Source: Nocardia otitidiscaviarum NBRC 14405
GTDB taxonomy: Bacteria > Actinomycetota > Actinomycetes > Mycobacteriales > Mycobacteriaceae
Direction of reading: 5' to 3'
NCBI RefSeq assembly: GCF_000308635.1
Contig: NZ_BAGD01000074.1
Location: 62,001 to 126,000, forward strand
Length of the DNA stretch: 64,000 nt
Below, one piece after another: positions 1 to 8,034 of the stretch. The notes under the pieces were generated by a model. The model saw only the letters and a program-made list of their open reading frames with translations, had not been told where the DNA came from and made no database searches. The number at the start of each line of letters is the position of its first letter. Position 1 is the first letter of the stretch. Made by a program: the position numbers and the translations under genes.

Positions 1-438
1 CGCGATGACGAGATCGGTTTCGTGATGGGTCAATTCGAGGAACAGCACATCGCGCGGGTGGATCGACAAGCCCACCTCGACATCCGGATAACGAGTGCGG
101 AACGACGCCAGCAGCCGCAGCAGCACGTACTCCCCGGCGGTGGCGACCACCCCGATGCGCAGCCGACCGGTCTCGGCCCGCTGCACCGCCGCGTGCGCCT
201 CGTTCATCAGGCCCAGGATGCTGCGGCAGTAATCGGCGTAGATGCGGCCCGCCTCGGTGAGGGCGATGCCGCGACCGGATTTGGCGATGAGTTTGGCCCC
301 CAACTGCTTTTCGATGTGCGCCACGGCGGCCGATGCGGCGGCCTCGGTGATGTGCAGCTGCGCGGCGGCGCGGCGAATACTGCTGTGCCGCGCCACGGCC
401 AGAAAGGTTTCCATCCGCACCGCACTGACCGTACCCAT
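1..438 (-). CDS. cbbR: LysR-family regulator, probable CbbR (N-terminal part)
   Basis: Only the first 146 codons are inside the window; the gene runs off the left edge. Residues about 5-65 form a LysR winged helix-turn-helix (MetFLAVARHSSIRRAAAQL, then TEAAASAAVAHIEKQLG), followed by the start of the effector-binding domain (GRLRIGVVATAGEYVLLRLL, residues about 88-107). I chose the ATG at 436-438; a second ATG lies eight codons further in. The gene is divergent from the RuBisCO operon, the classic arrangement for CbbR, which activates cbb transcription in response to metabolites such as RuBP or NADPH in other bacteria. The family call is firm; the CbbR role is inferred from position. Confidence 0.85.
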   Translation of the reverse strand, partial: MGTVSAVRMETFLAVARHSSIRRAAAQLHITEAAASAAVAHIEKQLGAKLIAKSGRGIALTEAGRIYADYCRSILGLMNEAHAAVQRAETGRLRIGVVATAGEYVLLRLLASFRTRYPDVEVGLSIHPRDVLFLELTHHETDLVIA

Positions 439-482
439 CGTCAGACGGTAGCAAACTCGACGAAATAGTTGAGCGAGACGAG

Positions 483-499
483 AAACAATCGAATTGTTT
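483..499. promoter_or_regulatory. Inverted repeat in the cbbR-cbbL intergenic region, candidate CbbR operator
   Basis: AAACAAT-CGA-ATTGTTT is a perfect 7-bp inverted repeat with a 3-bp spacer in an unusually AT-rich spot, 45 bp upstream of the divergent cbbR start and 63 bp upstream of cbbL. LysR proteins bind AT-rich interrupted dyads between divergent genes, so this is the natural candidate site. Binding is inferred. Confidence 0.55.
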
Positions 500-562
500 G
501 TCGATAACGCCGCCGTCATCCTGGAATTCGCAAGTCGACCACCGGCGCGAGCAGGAGGAACA

Positions 563-2005
563 ATGGCTGACACACCAGAACGTGACCGGTGGGATCCGGG
601 CGTGCAGTCCTATGCGTCGATGGGATACTACGCTCCCGACTATCAGCCCAAGGATACCGACGTGTTGGCCGTCTTCCGGGTGACCCCGCAGCAGGGCGTC
701 GATCCCGTCGAGGCGTCCGCCGCCGTCGCCGGCGAATCCTCCACCGCCACCTGGACGGTGGTGTGGACCGATCGGTTGACCGCGCACGACCGGTACCGCG
801 GCAAGTGCTACCAGGTCGACGAGGTGCCCGGCCGTCCCGGCGAGTACTTCGCCTATGTGGCCTACGATCTCGATCTCTTCGAGGAGGGGTCGATCACCAA
901 TCTCACCTCCTCGGTGATCGGCAATGTTTTCGGCTTCAAACCACTCAAGGCGTTGCGGCTGGAGGATATGCGCATTCCGGTGGCCTATGTCAAGACCTTT
1001 CAGGGTCCGGCGCACGGAATCGTTATGGAACGGGAGTATCTCAACAAATACGGTCGGCCACTGCTCGGCGCCACCGTGAAACCGAAACTCGGACTCTCCG
1101 CCCGTAACTACGGACGTGTGGTATACGAAGCGTGCAAGGGCGGTCTCGATTTCACCAAGGACGACGAGAACATCAACTCGCAGCCGTTCATGCGGTGGCG
1201 GGATCGCTATCTGTTCGCCATGGAGGGCGTCAACCGCGCCATCGCCGAAACCGGGGAACTCAAGGGGCACTACCTCAATGTGACCGCCGCGGACATGGAG
1301 GACATGTACGAGCGGGCCGAGTTCGCCAAATCCCTGGGCAGCGTCATCATCATGATGGACCTGACCGTGGGGTACACCGCCATGCAGTCCATGGCCAAGT
1401 GGGCGCGCCGCAATGGGATGCTGCTGCACCTGCACCGCGCCGGACACTCCACGTTCACCAGGCAGAAGACCCACGGTGTGAGCTTCCGGGTGCTGGCCAA
1501 GTGGTGCCGCCTCATCGGTGTGGACCATGTGCACGCGGGCACCGTCGTCGGCAAGCTCGAGGGCGATCCGCACACGGTGCGAGGTTTCTACGACACTTTG
1601 CGCGACAACTACATTCCGGCCAATCCCACCAACGGCATCTTCTTCGACCAGGATTGGGCCAGTCTGCCCGGCGTCATGCCGGTGGCCTCCGGCGGCATCC
1701 ACGCGGGGCAGATGCACCAGTTGCTGGACCTGTTCGGCGACGACGTGATCCTCCAGTTCGGCGGCGGCACCATCGGACACCCGTTCGGCATCGCCGCGGG
1801 CGCGGAGGCCAACCGGGTCGCGCTGGAGGCGGTCGTTAAGGCGCGCAACGAAGGTCGCGACCTGTTGAAGGAGGGGCCGGACGTGCTGCGCCAGGCGGCC
1901 GAGCACTGCCGTCCGCTCGAGGTGGCGCTGGCCACCTGGGGTGATGTCACCTTCGACTACACCTCCACCGACGCGCCCGACGCCGTGCCCACGGCCAGTC
2001 GCTGA
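563..2005 (+). CDS. cbbL: Ribulose-1,5-bisphosphate carboxylase/oxygenase large subunit, form I red-type
   Basis: Catalytic subunit (480 aa) that carboxylates ribulose-1,5-bisphosphate. The start is the ATG after AGGAGG-like GCAGGAGGAACA; the longer upstream frame has no such site. Visible active-site features: K173-P-K175 (VKPKLGLSARNY), the carbamylated lysine K199 in FTKDDEN with its metal-binding D201 and E202, HRAGHSTFTR, SGGIHAGQMH and the phosphate loop GGGTIGHPFG. The wording of these motifs (for example NYGRVVYEACKGG) is of the red (IC/ID) type, and the adjacent cbbX fits that. First gene of cbbL-cbbS-cbbX-fbp-prk; only 23 bp to cbbS. All catalytic residues look intact. Confidence 0.97.
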   Translation: MADTPERDRWDPGVQSYASMGYYAPDYQPKDTDVLAVFRVTPQQGVDPVEASAAVAGESSTATWTVVWTDRLTAHDRYRGKCYQVDEVPGRPGEYFAYVAYDLDLFEEGSITNLTSSVIGNVFGFKPLKALRLEDMRIPVAYVKTFQGPAHGIVMEREYLNKYGRPLLGATVKPKLGLSARNYGRVVYEACKGGLDFTKDDENINSQPFMRWRDRYLFAMEGVNRAIAETGELKGHYLNVTAADMEDMYERAEFAKSLGSVIIMMDLTVGYTAMQSMAKWARRNGMLLHLHRAGHSTFTRQKTHGVSFRVLAKWCRLIGVDHVHAGTVVGKLEGDPHTVRGFYDTLRDNYIPANPTNGIFFDQDWASLPGVMPVASGGIHAGQMHQLLDLFGDDVILQFGGGTIGHPFGIAAGAEANRVALEAVVKARNEGRDLLKEGPDVLRQAAEHCRPLEVALATWGDVTFDYTSTDAPDAVPTASR

Positions 2006-2028
2006 CCGCTCGACGACAAGGAGTCGCA

Positions 2029-2451
2029 ATGTATCTGCGTCAGGGCACCTTCTCCCATCTGCCCGAACTCAGCGATGCCGAGATCGCCGCCCAGGTGCGT
2101 TACGCCCTGCTCGAGAACTGGCCGGTATCCATCGAGTACACCGACGATCCGCATCCCCGCAACAGCTACTGGGAGATGTGGGGGCTGCCGCTGTTCGATC
2201 TCGACGAACCCGACGGGGTGCTCGCGGAGATCAACGCCTGCCGGGCCACCTTCCCGCGCCACTACATTCGTGTGAACGCCTACGACGCCGGCTACGGGCG
2301 GCAGACCACCGCCCTGAGCTTCCTGGTGCAGCGCCCACCCACCGAGCCGGGATTCCGGCTGGATCGCACCGAGGATCGAGATCGGTTGCAGCGCTATGGC
2401 TTTCGCTCCTACGCCACCGAGGCTCCACCCGGTGAGCGGTATCGAGACTGA
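2029..2451 (+). CDS. cbbS: RuBisCO small subunit, form I
   Basis: 140-aa small subunit that caps the large-subunit octamer in the L8S8 enzyme. Starts MYLRQGTFSHLPELSDAEI, with the small-subunit signature around NSYWEMWGLPLFD (residues about 45-57) and the conserved FPRHYIRVNAYD stretch. The C-terminus runs about 30 residues past the core (RPPTEPGFRLDR onward), as in red-type small subunits, whose C-terminal extension forms a beta-hairpin in the central channel. RBS AAGGAG sits 7 bp before the ATG. Translated with cbbL from one transcript, as the 23-bp gap suggests. Confidence 0.96.
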   Translation: MYLRQGTFSHLPELSDAEIAAQVRYALLENWPVSIEYTDDPHPRNSYWEMWGLPLFDLDEPDGVLAEINACRATFPRHYIRVNAYDAGYGRQTTALSFLVQRPPTEPGFRLDRTEDRDRLQRYGFRSYATEAPPGERYRD

Positions 2452-2477
2452 CCGTACTACTCTGCGGGAGGCCGATT

Positions 2478-3536
2478 GTGAGTACAGATCGCCACACGGC
2501 GCCGCCCGTTCGGAAGCCTGCATCCGAACGTCCGGCGACCGGGTTTCAGATGCACCGTCCCGGGGTCACGAGCCCCGGCCCGATGCGCGGTTCGGCCGCG
2601 CCGGATCCTCGATCCGAGGATCCGGCGGCCGACCACCTGCTCGCCGACGACGCCGTGCTCGACCTGTCCACCGATATCGCGGGCAAGGACGTCGAAGACA
2701 CCCTGGCCCGGCTGGACGCCGAACTCATCGGCCTCGCCAATGTCAAACTCCGGGTGCGCGAGATCGCGTCACTGCTGTTGATCGACCGGGCTCGTGAGCG
2801 CTTCGGCCTCTGGGCGACCCGGCCCACCATGCACATGAGTTTCACCGGCGGGCCGGGCACCGGTAAGACCACCGTCGCACTGCGCATGGCCGAGATGTTG
2901 CACGCGCTGGGCTATATCCGGAAACCCAAGGTGCACACCGTCACCCGCGACGATCTGGTCGGCCAGTTCATCGGGCACACCGCACCCAAGACCAAGGAGG
3001 CCCTCGCCAAGGCCGCCGGGGGCGTGCTGTTCATCGACGAGGCGTACTACCTGTTCCGGCCGGAGAACGAGCGCGACTACGGCCAGGAGGTCATCGAGAT
3101 CCTGTTGCAGGAGATGGAGAACGAGCGCAATACCCTCGTCGTCATCTTCGCGGGCTACCCGGACCGGATGGAGACCTTCTTCTCCGCCAATCCGGGCCTG
3201 TCCTCCCGGGTGGCCCACCACATCGAGTTCCCGGATTACACCCACGCGGAACTGCTGAGCATCGCCCAGCTCATGGTGCGACAGGAGAACTTCCGCTTCG
3301 ACGAGCCCGCCGTGGCCGCGTTCTCGCGCTACCTCGAACTACGGATGGCGCGCCCGCGTTTCGCCAATGCCCGCAGCGTGCGCAATGCCCTGGACCGCTG
3401 CCGCCTGCGCCAGGCCAAGCGGCTGGTCGAACTGCACCGTCCCGTCGGTCGGGACGACCTGATCACCCTCATCGACAGTGACGTCTACGGCAGCAGTGTA
3501 TTCGCGGACGCCCCGCAGGAAGGGCCGTCCCCGTGA
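2478..3536 (+). CDS. cbbX: Red-type RuBisCO activase CbbX (AAA+ ATPase)
   Basis: 352-aa AAA+ ATPase that frees red-type RuBisCO from inhibitory sugar phosphates by pulling on the large-subunit C-terminus. Walker A is GGPGTGKT (residues 124-131), Walker B is VLFIDEAYY (D187, E188), and a sensor/arginine region follows (NPGLSSRVAHHIEFPDY). GTG start with GGGAG 8-11 bp upstream. The first about 75 residues are low-complexity and Pro/Ala-rich, longer than the short leader I know from other CbbX proteins; a later start cannot be excluded but none has a better RBS. Stop lies 4 bp before fbp, so translation is probably coupled. Confidence 0.94.
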   Translation: MSTDRHTAPPVRKPASERPATGFQMHRPGVTSPGPMRGSAAPDPRSEDPAADHLLADDAVLDLSTDIAGKDVEDTLARLDAELIGLANVKLRVREIASLLLIDRARERFGLWATRPTMHMSFTGGPGTGKTTVALRMAEMLHALGYIRKPKVHTVTRDDLVGQFIGHTAPKTKEALAKAAGGVLFIDEAYYLFRPENERDYGQEVIEILLQEMENERNTLVVIFAGYPDRMETFFSANPGLSSRVAHHIEFPDYTHAELLSIAQLMVRQENFRFDEPAVAAFSRYLELRMARPRFANARSVRNALDRCRLRQAKRLVELHRPVGRDDLITLIDSDVYGSSVFADAPQEGPSP

Positions 3537-3540
3537 TGAA

Positions 3541-4623
3541 ATGAGAGGGCCCGTGCCCGAAGGACTGAAAACCCTCACCCGCTACACCATCGAGCAGGAG
3601 CACCGGCATCCCGGATCCTCCGGGGAGTTCTCGGCCCTGGTGAATGTGCTGGCCACGGCAACCAAGATCATTGCCAATCGGGTCACCCGGGGTGCCATCG
3701 TGGGCTCGCTCGGGGCCGCCGAGGCCGACAATCTGCCGATCACGGTGCACCGCAAGATGGACGCCATCGCCCACGACGTGATGGTGGCCGAGACGCAGTG
3801 GACCGGACCGCTGGCCGCGCTGGTCTCCGAGCAGCTCAGCGGTGTGCACACGGTGCCGAGCGAGGTGCGGCGCGGCAAGTACCTGCTGGCCTTCGATCCA
3901 CTCGACGGGTCCAGCAATATCGATGTGAACCTGCCCGTCGGAACCATATTCAGCGTGCTGCGCGCCCCCGAGGACGGGCGCGAACCGACGGCCACGGACT
4001 TCCTGCAACCCGGCGCACAGCAGGTGTGCGCCGGGTTCACCCTGTACGGGCCCGCCACCATGCTGGTGCTCACCACCGGCGACGGGGTGGACGGATTCAC
4101 CCTGGACCGGGAGATCGGCGCGTTCGTGCTCACCCATCCGCGCATGCGCATTCCCGACGACACCGCCGGATTCGCCATCAACGCCTCCAACGAGCGATTC
4201 TGGGAGCGGCCGGTGCGCCGGTACGTGCACGAATGCCTGGAAGGCGTGGACGGGCCGCGCGGGCGGGACTTCAATATGCGATGGGTGGCCTCGCTGGTCG
4301 CCGACATCTTCCACATCCTCACCCGCGGTGGGGTGTACCTGTACCCGCGCGACACCCGCAAGCGGCCGCCGCGGGTCTCGCTGCTGTACGGCGCCAATCC
4401 GATCGCCTTCGTCGTCGAACAGGCCGGAGGGCGGGCGACCACGGGCGATGAACGGGTGCTCGAGGTGCGGCCGGAAGAGCTGCACCAGCGCATCCCGTTC
4501 ATCTTCGGCTCCCGCAACGAGGTCGAGCGCATCGAGCGCTACCACCGCGAACCCGAGGAGGGGCCGTCCTTCGACGCCTCGCTGTTCGGAACACGCTCGC
4601 TGTTCCGGTCGGCGGGCCGCTGA
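3541..4623 (+). CDS. fbp: Fructose-1,6-bisphosphatase, class I
   Basis: 360-aa enzyme that hydrolyses fructose-1,6-bisphosphate (and possibly sedoheptulose-1,7-bisphosphate) in the Calvin cycle and gluconeogenesis. The class I signature is FDPLDGSSNIDVN (residues 118-130), with the metal-binding DPLDGSS, and substrate residues in the C-terminal half (ARGGVYLYPRDTRKRP). The ATG at 3541 is 4 bp after the cbbX stop; a GTG four codons later is an alternative. Actinobacteria generally use the unrelated GlpX-type enzyme for gluconeogenesis, so this class I copy is probably dedicated to CO2 fixation (inference). Confidence 0.94.
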   Translation: MRGPVPEGLKTLTRYTIEQEHRHPGSSGEFSALVNVLATATKIIANRVTRGAIVGSLGAAEADNLPITVHRKMDAIAHDVMVAETQWTGPLAALVSEQLSGVHTVPSEVRRGKYLLAFDPLDGSSNIDVNLPVGTIFSVLRAPEDGREPTATDFLQPGAQQVCAGFTLYGPATMLVLTTGDGVDGFTLDREIGAFVLTHPRMRIPDDTAGFAINASNERFWERPVRRYVHECLEGVDGPRGRDFNMRWVASLVADIFHILTRGGVYLYPRDTRKRPPRVSLLYGANPIAFVVEQAGGRATTGDERVLEVRPEELHQRIPFIFGSRNEVERIERYHREPEEGPSFDASLFGTRSLFRSAGR

Positions 4624-4675
4624 CCGGGCCGCTCCATCGGGGTCAATTCCGTTGTCCGGCAATCGAGGAGGTTCC

Positions 4676-5554
4676 ATGTCGGTCAAACATCCCGTGGTCG
4701 CGATCACCGGGTCGTCCGGTGCCGGGACGACCAGCGTCACGCGGACGTTCCAGGAGATATTCCGCCGTGAGGGGATCAACGCGGTGATCGTGGAGGGGGA
4801 TTCGTTCCACCGCTACGACCGCAACGAGATGCGCATGGCCATGGCCGAGGCCGAACAGCAGCGGAATCTGTCCTTCTCACACTTCGGTCCGGAAGCGAAC
4901 CTGCTCGCCGAACTGGAGGCGCTGTTCCGCGATTACGGGGAGACCGGCGTCGGCATGGTGCGCCGCTATCTGCACGACGAGAACGAGGCCAAACCCTACG
5001 GGCAGCCACCGGGCACCTTCACCCCGTGGGAGGAACTGCCGCCCGGCAGCGACCTGCTGTTCTACGAGGGCCTGCACGGGGCGGCCGTCACCGACACCCT
5101 CGACGTCGCCCGGTACACCGACCTGCTGGTGGGCGTGGTGCCCATCGTGAATCTGGAATGGATTCAGAAGGTGCACCGCGACAAGACCGAACGCGGGTAC
5201 TCCAGCGAAGCCATCATCGACACCATCCTGCGACGCATGCCCGACTACGTGAAGTACATCTGTCCCCAATTCTCCCGGACCTACGTGAACTTCCAGCGGG
5301 TGCCGACGGTGGACACCTCGAATCCGTTCACCGCACGCACGATACCCACCGCCGACGAGAGCTTCGTGGTGATCCGCTTCGCCGACCCCAAGGTGATCGA
5401 CTTCCCGTATCTGCTGTCCATGCTGCACGATTCGTTCATGTCGCGGCCGAACTGCATCGTGGTGCCGGGCGGCAAGATGGATCTGGCCATGCAGCTCATC
5501 TTCACCCCGCTCATCCTGCGGCTGATGGACAAGCGACCCAAGCGATCCCGGTAG
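4676..5554 (+). CDS. prk: Phosphoribulokinase
   Basis: 292-aa kinase that makes ribulose-1,5-bisphosphate from ribulose-5-phosphate and ATP, feeding RuBisCO. P-loop GSSGAGTT lies at residues 12-19, followed by VEGDSFHRYDRNEM (substrate loop) and FYEGLHGAAV with the catalytic acid region. Length matches the octameric proteobacterial class, which is usually NADH-activated. RBS GAGGAGG is 5 bp before the ATG. Last gene of the cluster; transketolase, aldolase, epimerase and carbonic anhydrase are not in this window, so they must come from elsewhere. Confidence 0.95.
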   Translation: MSVKHPVVAITGSSGAGTTSVTRTFQEIFRREGINAVIVEGDSFHRYDRNEMRMAMAEAEQQRNLSFSHFGPEANLLAELEALFRDYGETGVGMVRRYLHDENEAKPYGQPPGTFTPWEELPPGSDLLFYEGLHGAAVTDTLDVARYTDLLVGVVPIVNLEWIQKVHRDKTERGYSSEAIIDTILRRMPDYVKYICPQFSRTYVNFQRVPTVDTSNPFTARTIPTADESFVVIRFADPKVIDFPYLLSMLHDSFMSRPNCIVVPGGKMDLAMQLIFTPLILRLMDKRPKRSR

Positions 5555-5589
5555 GTCCCGGCACTCGATGCACGATCGCACGGCGTGCG

Positions 5590-7215
5590 TCAGGTCTGGC
5601 GCACGGTGACGCCCAGGTCCGCGCAGGCGCGGGCCGCGCTCTCCAGCGCACCCTCGATCCAGGCACGGCCGCGGGTGGAGGTGCCGTCCCCGGCGAAGAC
5701 GACCCGGCCGTCCATTTCCGGTGTGCGAGTGTCGGGTCCGATCTCCACGGCCTGACCGGGCAGGTACACCGCGGCCTCACCGCCCGCCCAGCGGTCCTGC
5801 GCCCACGAGTGCGAGGCGTAACCGCCGGTCCAGGCCGCGCGGACCTGGTCGCCGTAGCGCTCGACGAGGTGGTCCAGACATTCGGCGGCGCGGTGCTGCG
5901 GGGTCAACGCGTCCCAGGCGCGGGCGTCGTCGGACCAGGTGTAGGAGGCGATGACCACGCCGCCGTCGCCGACCGGATGCGACGGGTACACCGTGACCCG
6001 TGGCGCGGTATCGGTGACGTCCACCCCGCCGTGTCCTTCCCACCAGCGGGTGGAGAACTCCAGGAAGGTCTTGGTGGCGGCGTCGTGGTGCAGTTCGGCG
6101 ATGGCGCGCTGCTTGCCGTAGGACAGATGCGGACGGAAGGTCAGATGCCGCAGCAGCGAGAACGGTGCGGTGACCACCACGCGGTCGGCCTCGAGCACGG
6201 CCGCATCCGGTCCGTGGGTCACTCGCACGCGGGCGTCGCCGCCGTCGATGGCGGTGACCTCCGCGCCGGTGCGCAGGTCCACCCCGGCCGCCACCGCCGC
6301 GAAACCCAGCTCCGAGGTCAGCCGATCGGTGCCGTCCACCAGTTCGACGAGTTCGGTGCCCGGCTTCAGATAGGTCGCGGTCATCATGTTGTGGGTCAGG
6401 CTCAGACCCATGCGCGCCGTCAGACCCTCGGTGGATCCCACGTAGTCGATCTGGTTGTCGGTCAACCCCCGCGCGGTGAGCCAATCCCGCAGCGACAGTT
6501 CGTCGTAGCGGGCCAGGAAGCGGGCCCAGTCCTCGACATCGGATCCGGCGTCGATGCGCGCCGCCGTCAGCGCGTCGTCGAGCAGGGCGCGTCCGGGGAC
6601 CGCGTCCAGGCCGAAGACCGCGGCGATGGTGGCGGGATCCCGATCGTATTCCGCCCGGGTCGACAGCCGCCCGCCCGCCTGCACCATGCGCTCGGGGTGG
6701 CCGAGCAGGAACGGCCGCGTGGGCAACTCCAGTCGACGCAGCATGCCGATGGTCAGGGCGTGGGTGGTGGGAATGCGCATGGCACCCGCTTCGGCGTGAC
6801 CGCCGGTGCGTGCGAATTCGTCGCGCAGTGTGCGGATGCGGCCGCCGATGCGGTCCGAACCCTCCAGCACCACCACCCGGTGACCGGCCTGGGCCAGCAC
6901 CCAGGCCGAGGCCAGACCGGCGACGCCCGCGCCAACGACCGCGATATCGAGGGGCTGCGCCGTCGGCTCCGGGCCGCCGCCGTAGAGCAGATGGCCGTAG
7001 CGGGTGCGCAGATTCGCGCCCGACTCGTCCACGCCCAGGATGTCCCGCGCGACCAGCCGCGCCCGGTCCAGCCGGGCGTCGGTGATTCTGGTCGGGGCCA
7101 GTAGCACCGCATTGCGCTCCCGCCCCGCGACGGTGGCACCGAGCACGCTGCCGAGCGCCAGACTCACACCGCCGACAGCGGTGGTACGCAACAGATCTCG
7201 CCGTCGAATGATCAC
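5590..7215 (-). CDS. Tat-exported flavin monoamine oxidase family protein
   Basis: About 541 aa. FAD-dependent amine oxidase fold: Rossmann motif VVGAGVAGLASAWVLAQAG (near residue 95), the second nucleotide motif GSDRIGGRIRT about 30 residues on, and the C-terminal FAD-binding segment GRVVFAGDGTSTRGRAWIEGA. The N-terminus MIIRRRDLLRTTAVGG followed by a hydrophobic stretch is a twin-arginine signal, so the enzyme is probably exported. I chose the GTG at 7213-7215 because GGAGG lies 5-9 bp upstream and the Tat motif then sits at the very start; the ATG six codons earlier has no such site. Substrate unknown; L-amino acids or amines are the usual ones. Convergent with prk. Confidence 0.85.
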   Translation of the reverse strand: MIIRRRDLLRTTAVGGVSLALGSVLGATVAGRERNAVLLAPTRITDARLDRARLVARDILGVDESGANLRTRYGHLLYGGGPEPTAQPLDIAVVGAGVAGLASAWVLAQAGHRVVVLEGSDRIGGRIRTLRDEFARTGGHAEAGAMRIPTTHALTIGMLRRLELPTRPFLLGHPERMVQAGGRLSTRAEYDRDPATIAAVFGLDAVPGRALLDDALTAARIDAGSDVEDWARFLARYDELSLRDWLTARGLTDNQIDYVGSTEGLTARMGLSLTHNMMTATYLKPGTELVELVDGTDRLTSELGFAAVAAGVDLRTGAEVTAIDGGDARVRVTHGPDAAVLEADRVVVTAPFSLLRHLTFRPHLSYGKQRAIAELHHDAATKTFLEFSTRWWEGHGGVDVTDTAPRVTVYPSHPVGDGGVVIASYTWSDDARAWDALTPQHRAAECLDHLVERYGDQVRAAWTGGYASHSWAQDRWAGGEAAVYLPGQAVEIGPDTRTPEMDGRVVFAGDGTSTRGRAWIEGALESAARACADLGVTVRQT

Positions 7216-7236
7216 ACGTGCACCTCCGAACATCGG

Positions 7237-7270
7237 CCGGCGGCCGTCTCACGAGGAATACGGCCGCCGG
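7237..7270 (-). terminator. Hairpin terminator after the DUF308 gene
   Basis: CCGGCGGCCGT and ACGGCCGCCGG are perfect 11-bp arms around a 12-nt loop, 24 bp past the stop of the membrane protein gene and just upstream of the amine oxidase start. No U-run, as is common for actinobacterial terminators. Confidence 0.6.
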
Positions 7271-7293
7271 AATGGACGTGAAAACGCTGCTTG

Positions 7294-7881
7294 CTAGAGC
7301 TCCCGGGGAAGTCCCTTGGCGTCGCTCTTCAGCTGAAACGCGGAGATGATCTCCATGATGCCGATGGCGATGAGCCAGCAGCCCACCACCAGCGTCAGTG
7401 CGCTGATCGACGCGAACGGCACCGCGATGAGCCAGCCGCCGGCGATGGCGAGCAGGATGCCGAAGAAGATCGACCAGCCTCGGCCCGGCATGCCTTCCGC
7501 CGCGATCGCCGTGACCAGCACGGTGACGCCGCGGAATATCCAGCCGATGCCGATCCAGATGGCCAGCAGCCAGATCGCGTTCAGTTCATCGCGGAAACAG
7601 AAGAAGCCCAGAATGAACGACAGAATGGCGCTGATGAACGCCAGAATGCGCATCCCGGTACTGATATGCCCGCCGAAGGCGGCGATGAGCTGGAAAATAC
7701 CGGAGACGATCAGATAAATACCGAAGAGGACACCCGCGACCACCAGGGTTTTCCCGGGCCAGACGAGGATGATGATACCGAGCGCCACCGAGAGAACGCC
7801 GGTGACCAGAATCCACTGCCAGGCACTACGGGCCAGCATATTGAGCGGCCCCTCCGACACTTCCTCTTTGCTGGTTGTCAT
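7294..7881 (-). CDS. HdeD-family (DUF308) membrane protein
   Basis: 195-aa integral membrane protein with about six hydrophobic segments, typified by WILVTGVLSVALGIIILVWP and the paired repeat GVLFGIYLIVSGIFQLIAAF. These short repeats with Pro-Gly turns are the mark of DUF308, the family of E. coli acid-resistance protein HdeD. The biochemical role is unknown. The ATG at 7879-7881 has a weak upstream region. It is divergent from the thiolase gene and separated from the amine oxidase by a hairpin, so it is probably a single-gene transcript. Confidence 0.85.
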   Translation of the reverse strand: MTTSKEEVSEGPLNMLARSAWQWILVTGVLSVALGIIILVWPGKTLVVAGVLFGIYLIVSGIFQLIAAFGGHISTGMRILAFISAILSFILGFFCFRDELNAIWLLAIWIGIGWIFRGVTVLVTAIAAEGMPGRGWSIFFGILLAIAGGWLIAVPFASISALTLVVGCWLIAIGIMEIISAFQLKSDAKGLPREL

Positions 7882-7977
7882 GGCGACAGAATAAGCACAG
7901 GTGAGGCTATTAGCGGGGAGGTTGCCTTGTGTTGTAAGACCGTTGTGACCGGGAGTCCCACCCCTGCTGCGGTAGAG

Positions 7978-7989
7978 TAACTGAAGTTA
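7978..7989. promoter_or_regulatory. Short palindrome upstream of the thiolase gene
   Basis: TAACTGAAGTTA has 5-bp arms TAACT/AGTTA around GA, 46 bp before the thiolase start, in the divergent promoter region. Shape and position suit a TetR- or GntR-type operator, but no regulator gene is adjacent; weak call. Confidence 0.3.
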
Positions 7990-8034
7990 ACCGGGATTCT
8001 CATTGTTCCCGGCGGCACCGAAGAAGGAGCAGTC

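Noticed and set aside
2478..2700. CbbX N-terminal extension as a separate gene
   Set aside because: The extension is in frame with the only RBS-supported start and has no motif of its own.
3469..4779. A 436-aa minus-strand open frame opposite fbp
   Set aside because: Antisense shadow caused by high GC; Arg/Pro/Gly-rich with no motif, while the plus strand encodes an intact fructose-1,6-bisphosphatase.
5026..7104. A 692-aa open frame on the plus strand across the amine oxidase and prk genes
   Set aside because: It is the shadow of high-GC genes in other frames; it has no domain and the antisense frames hold recognisable enzymes.
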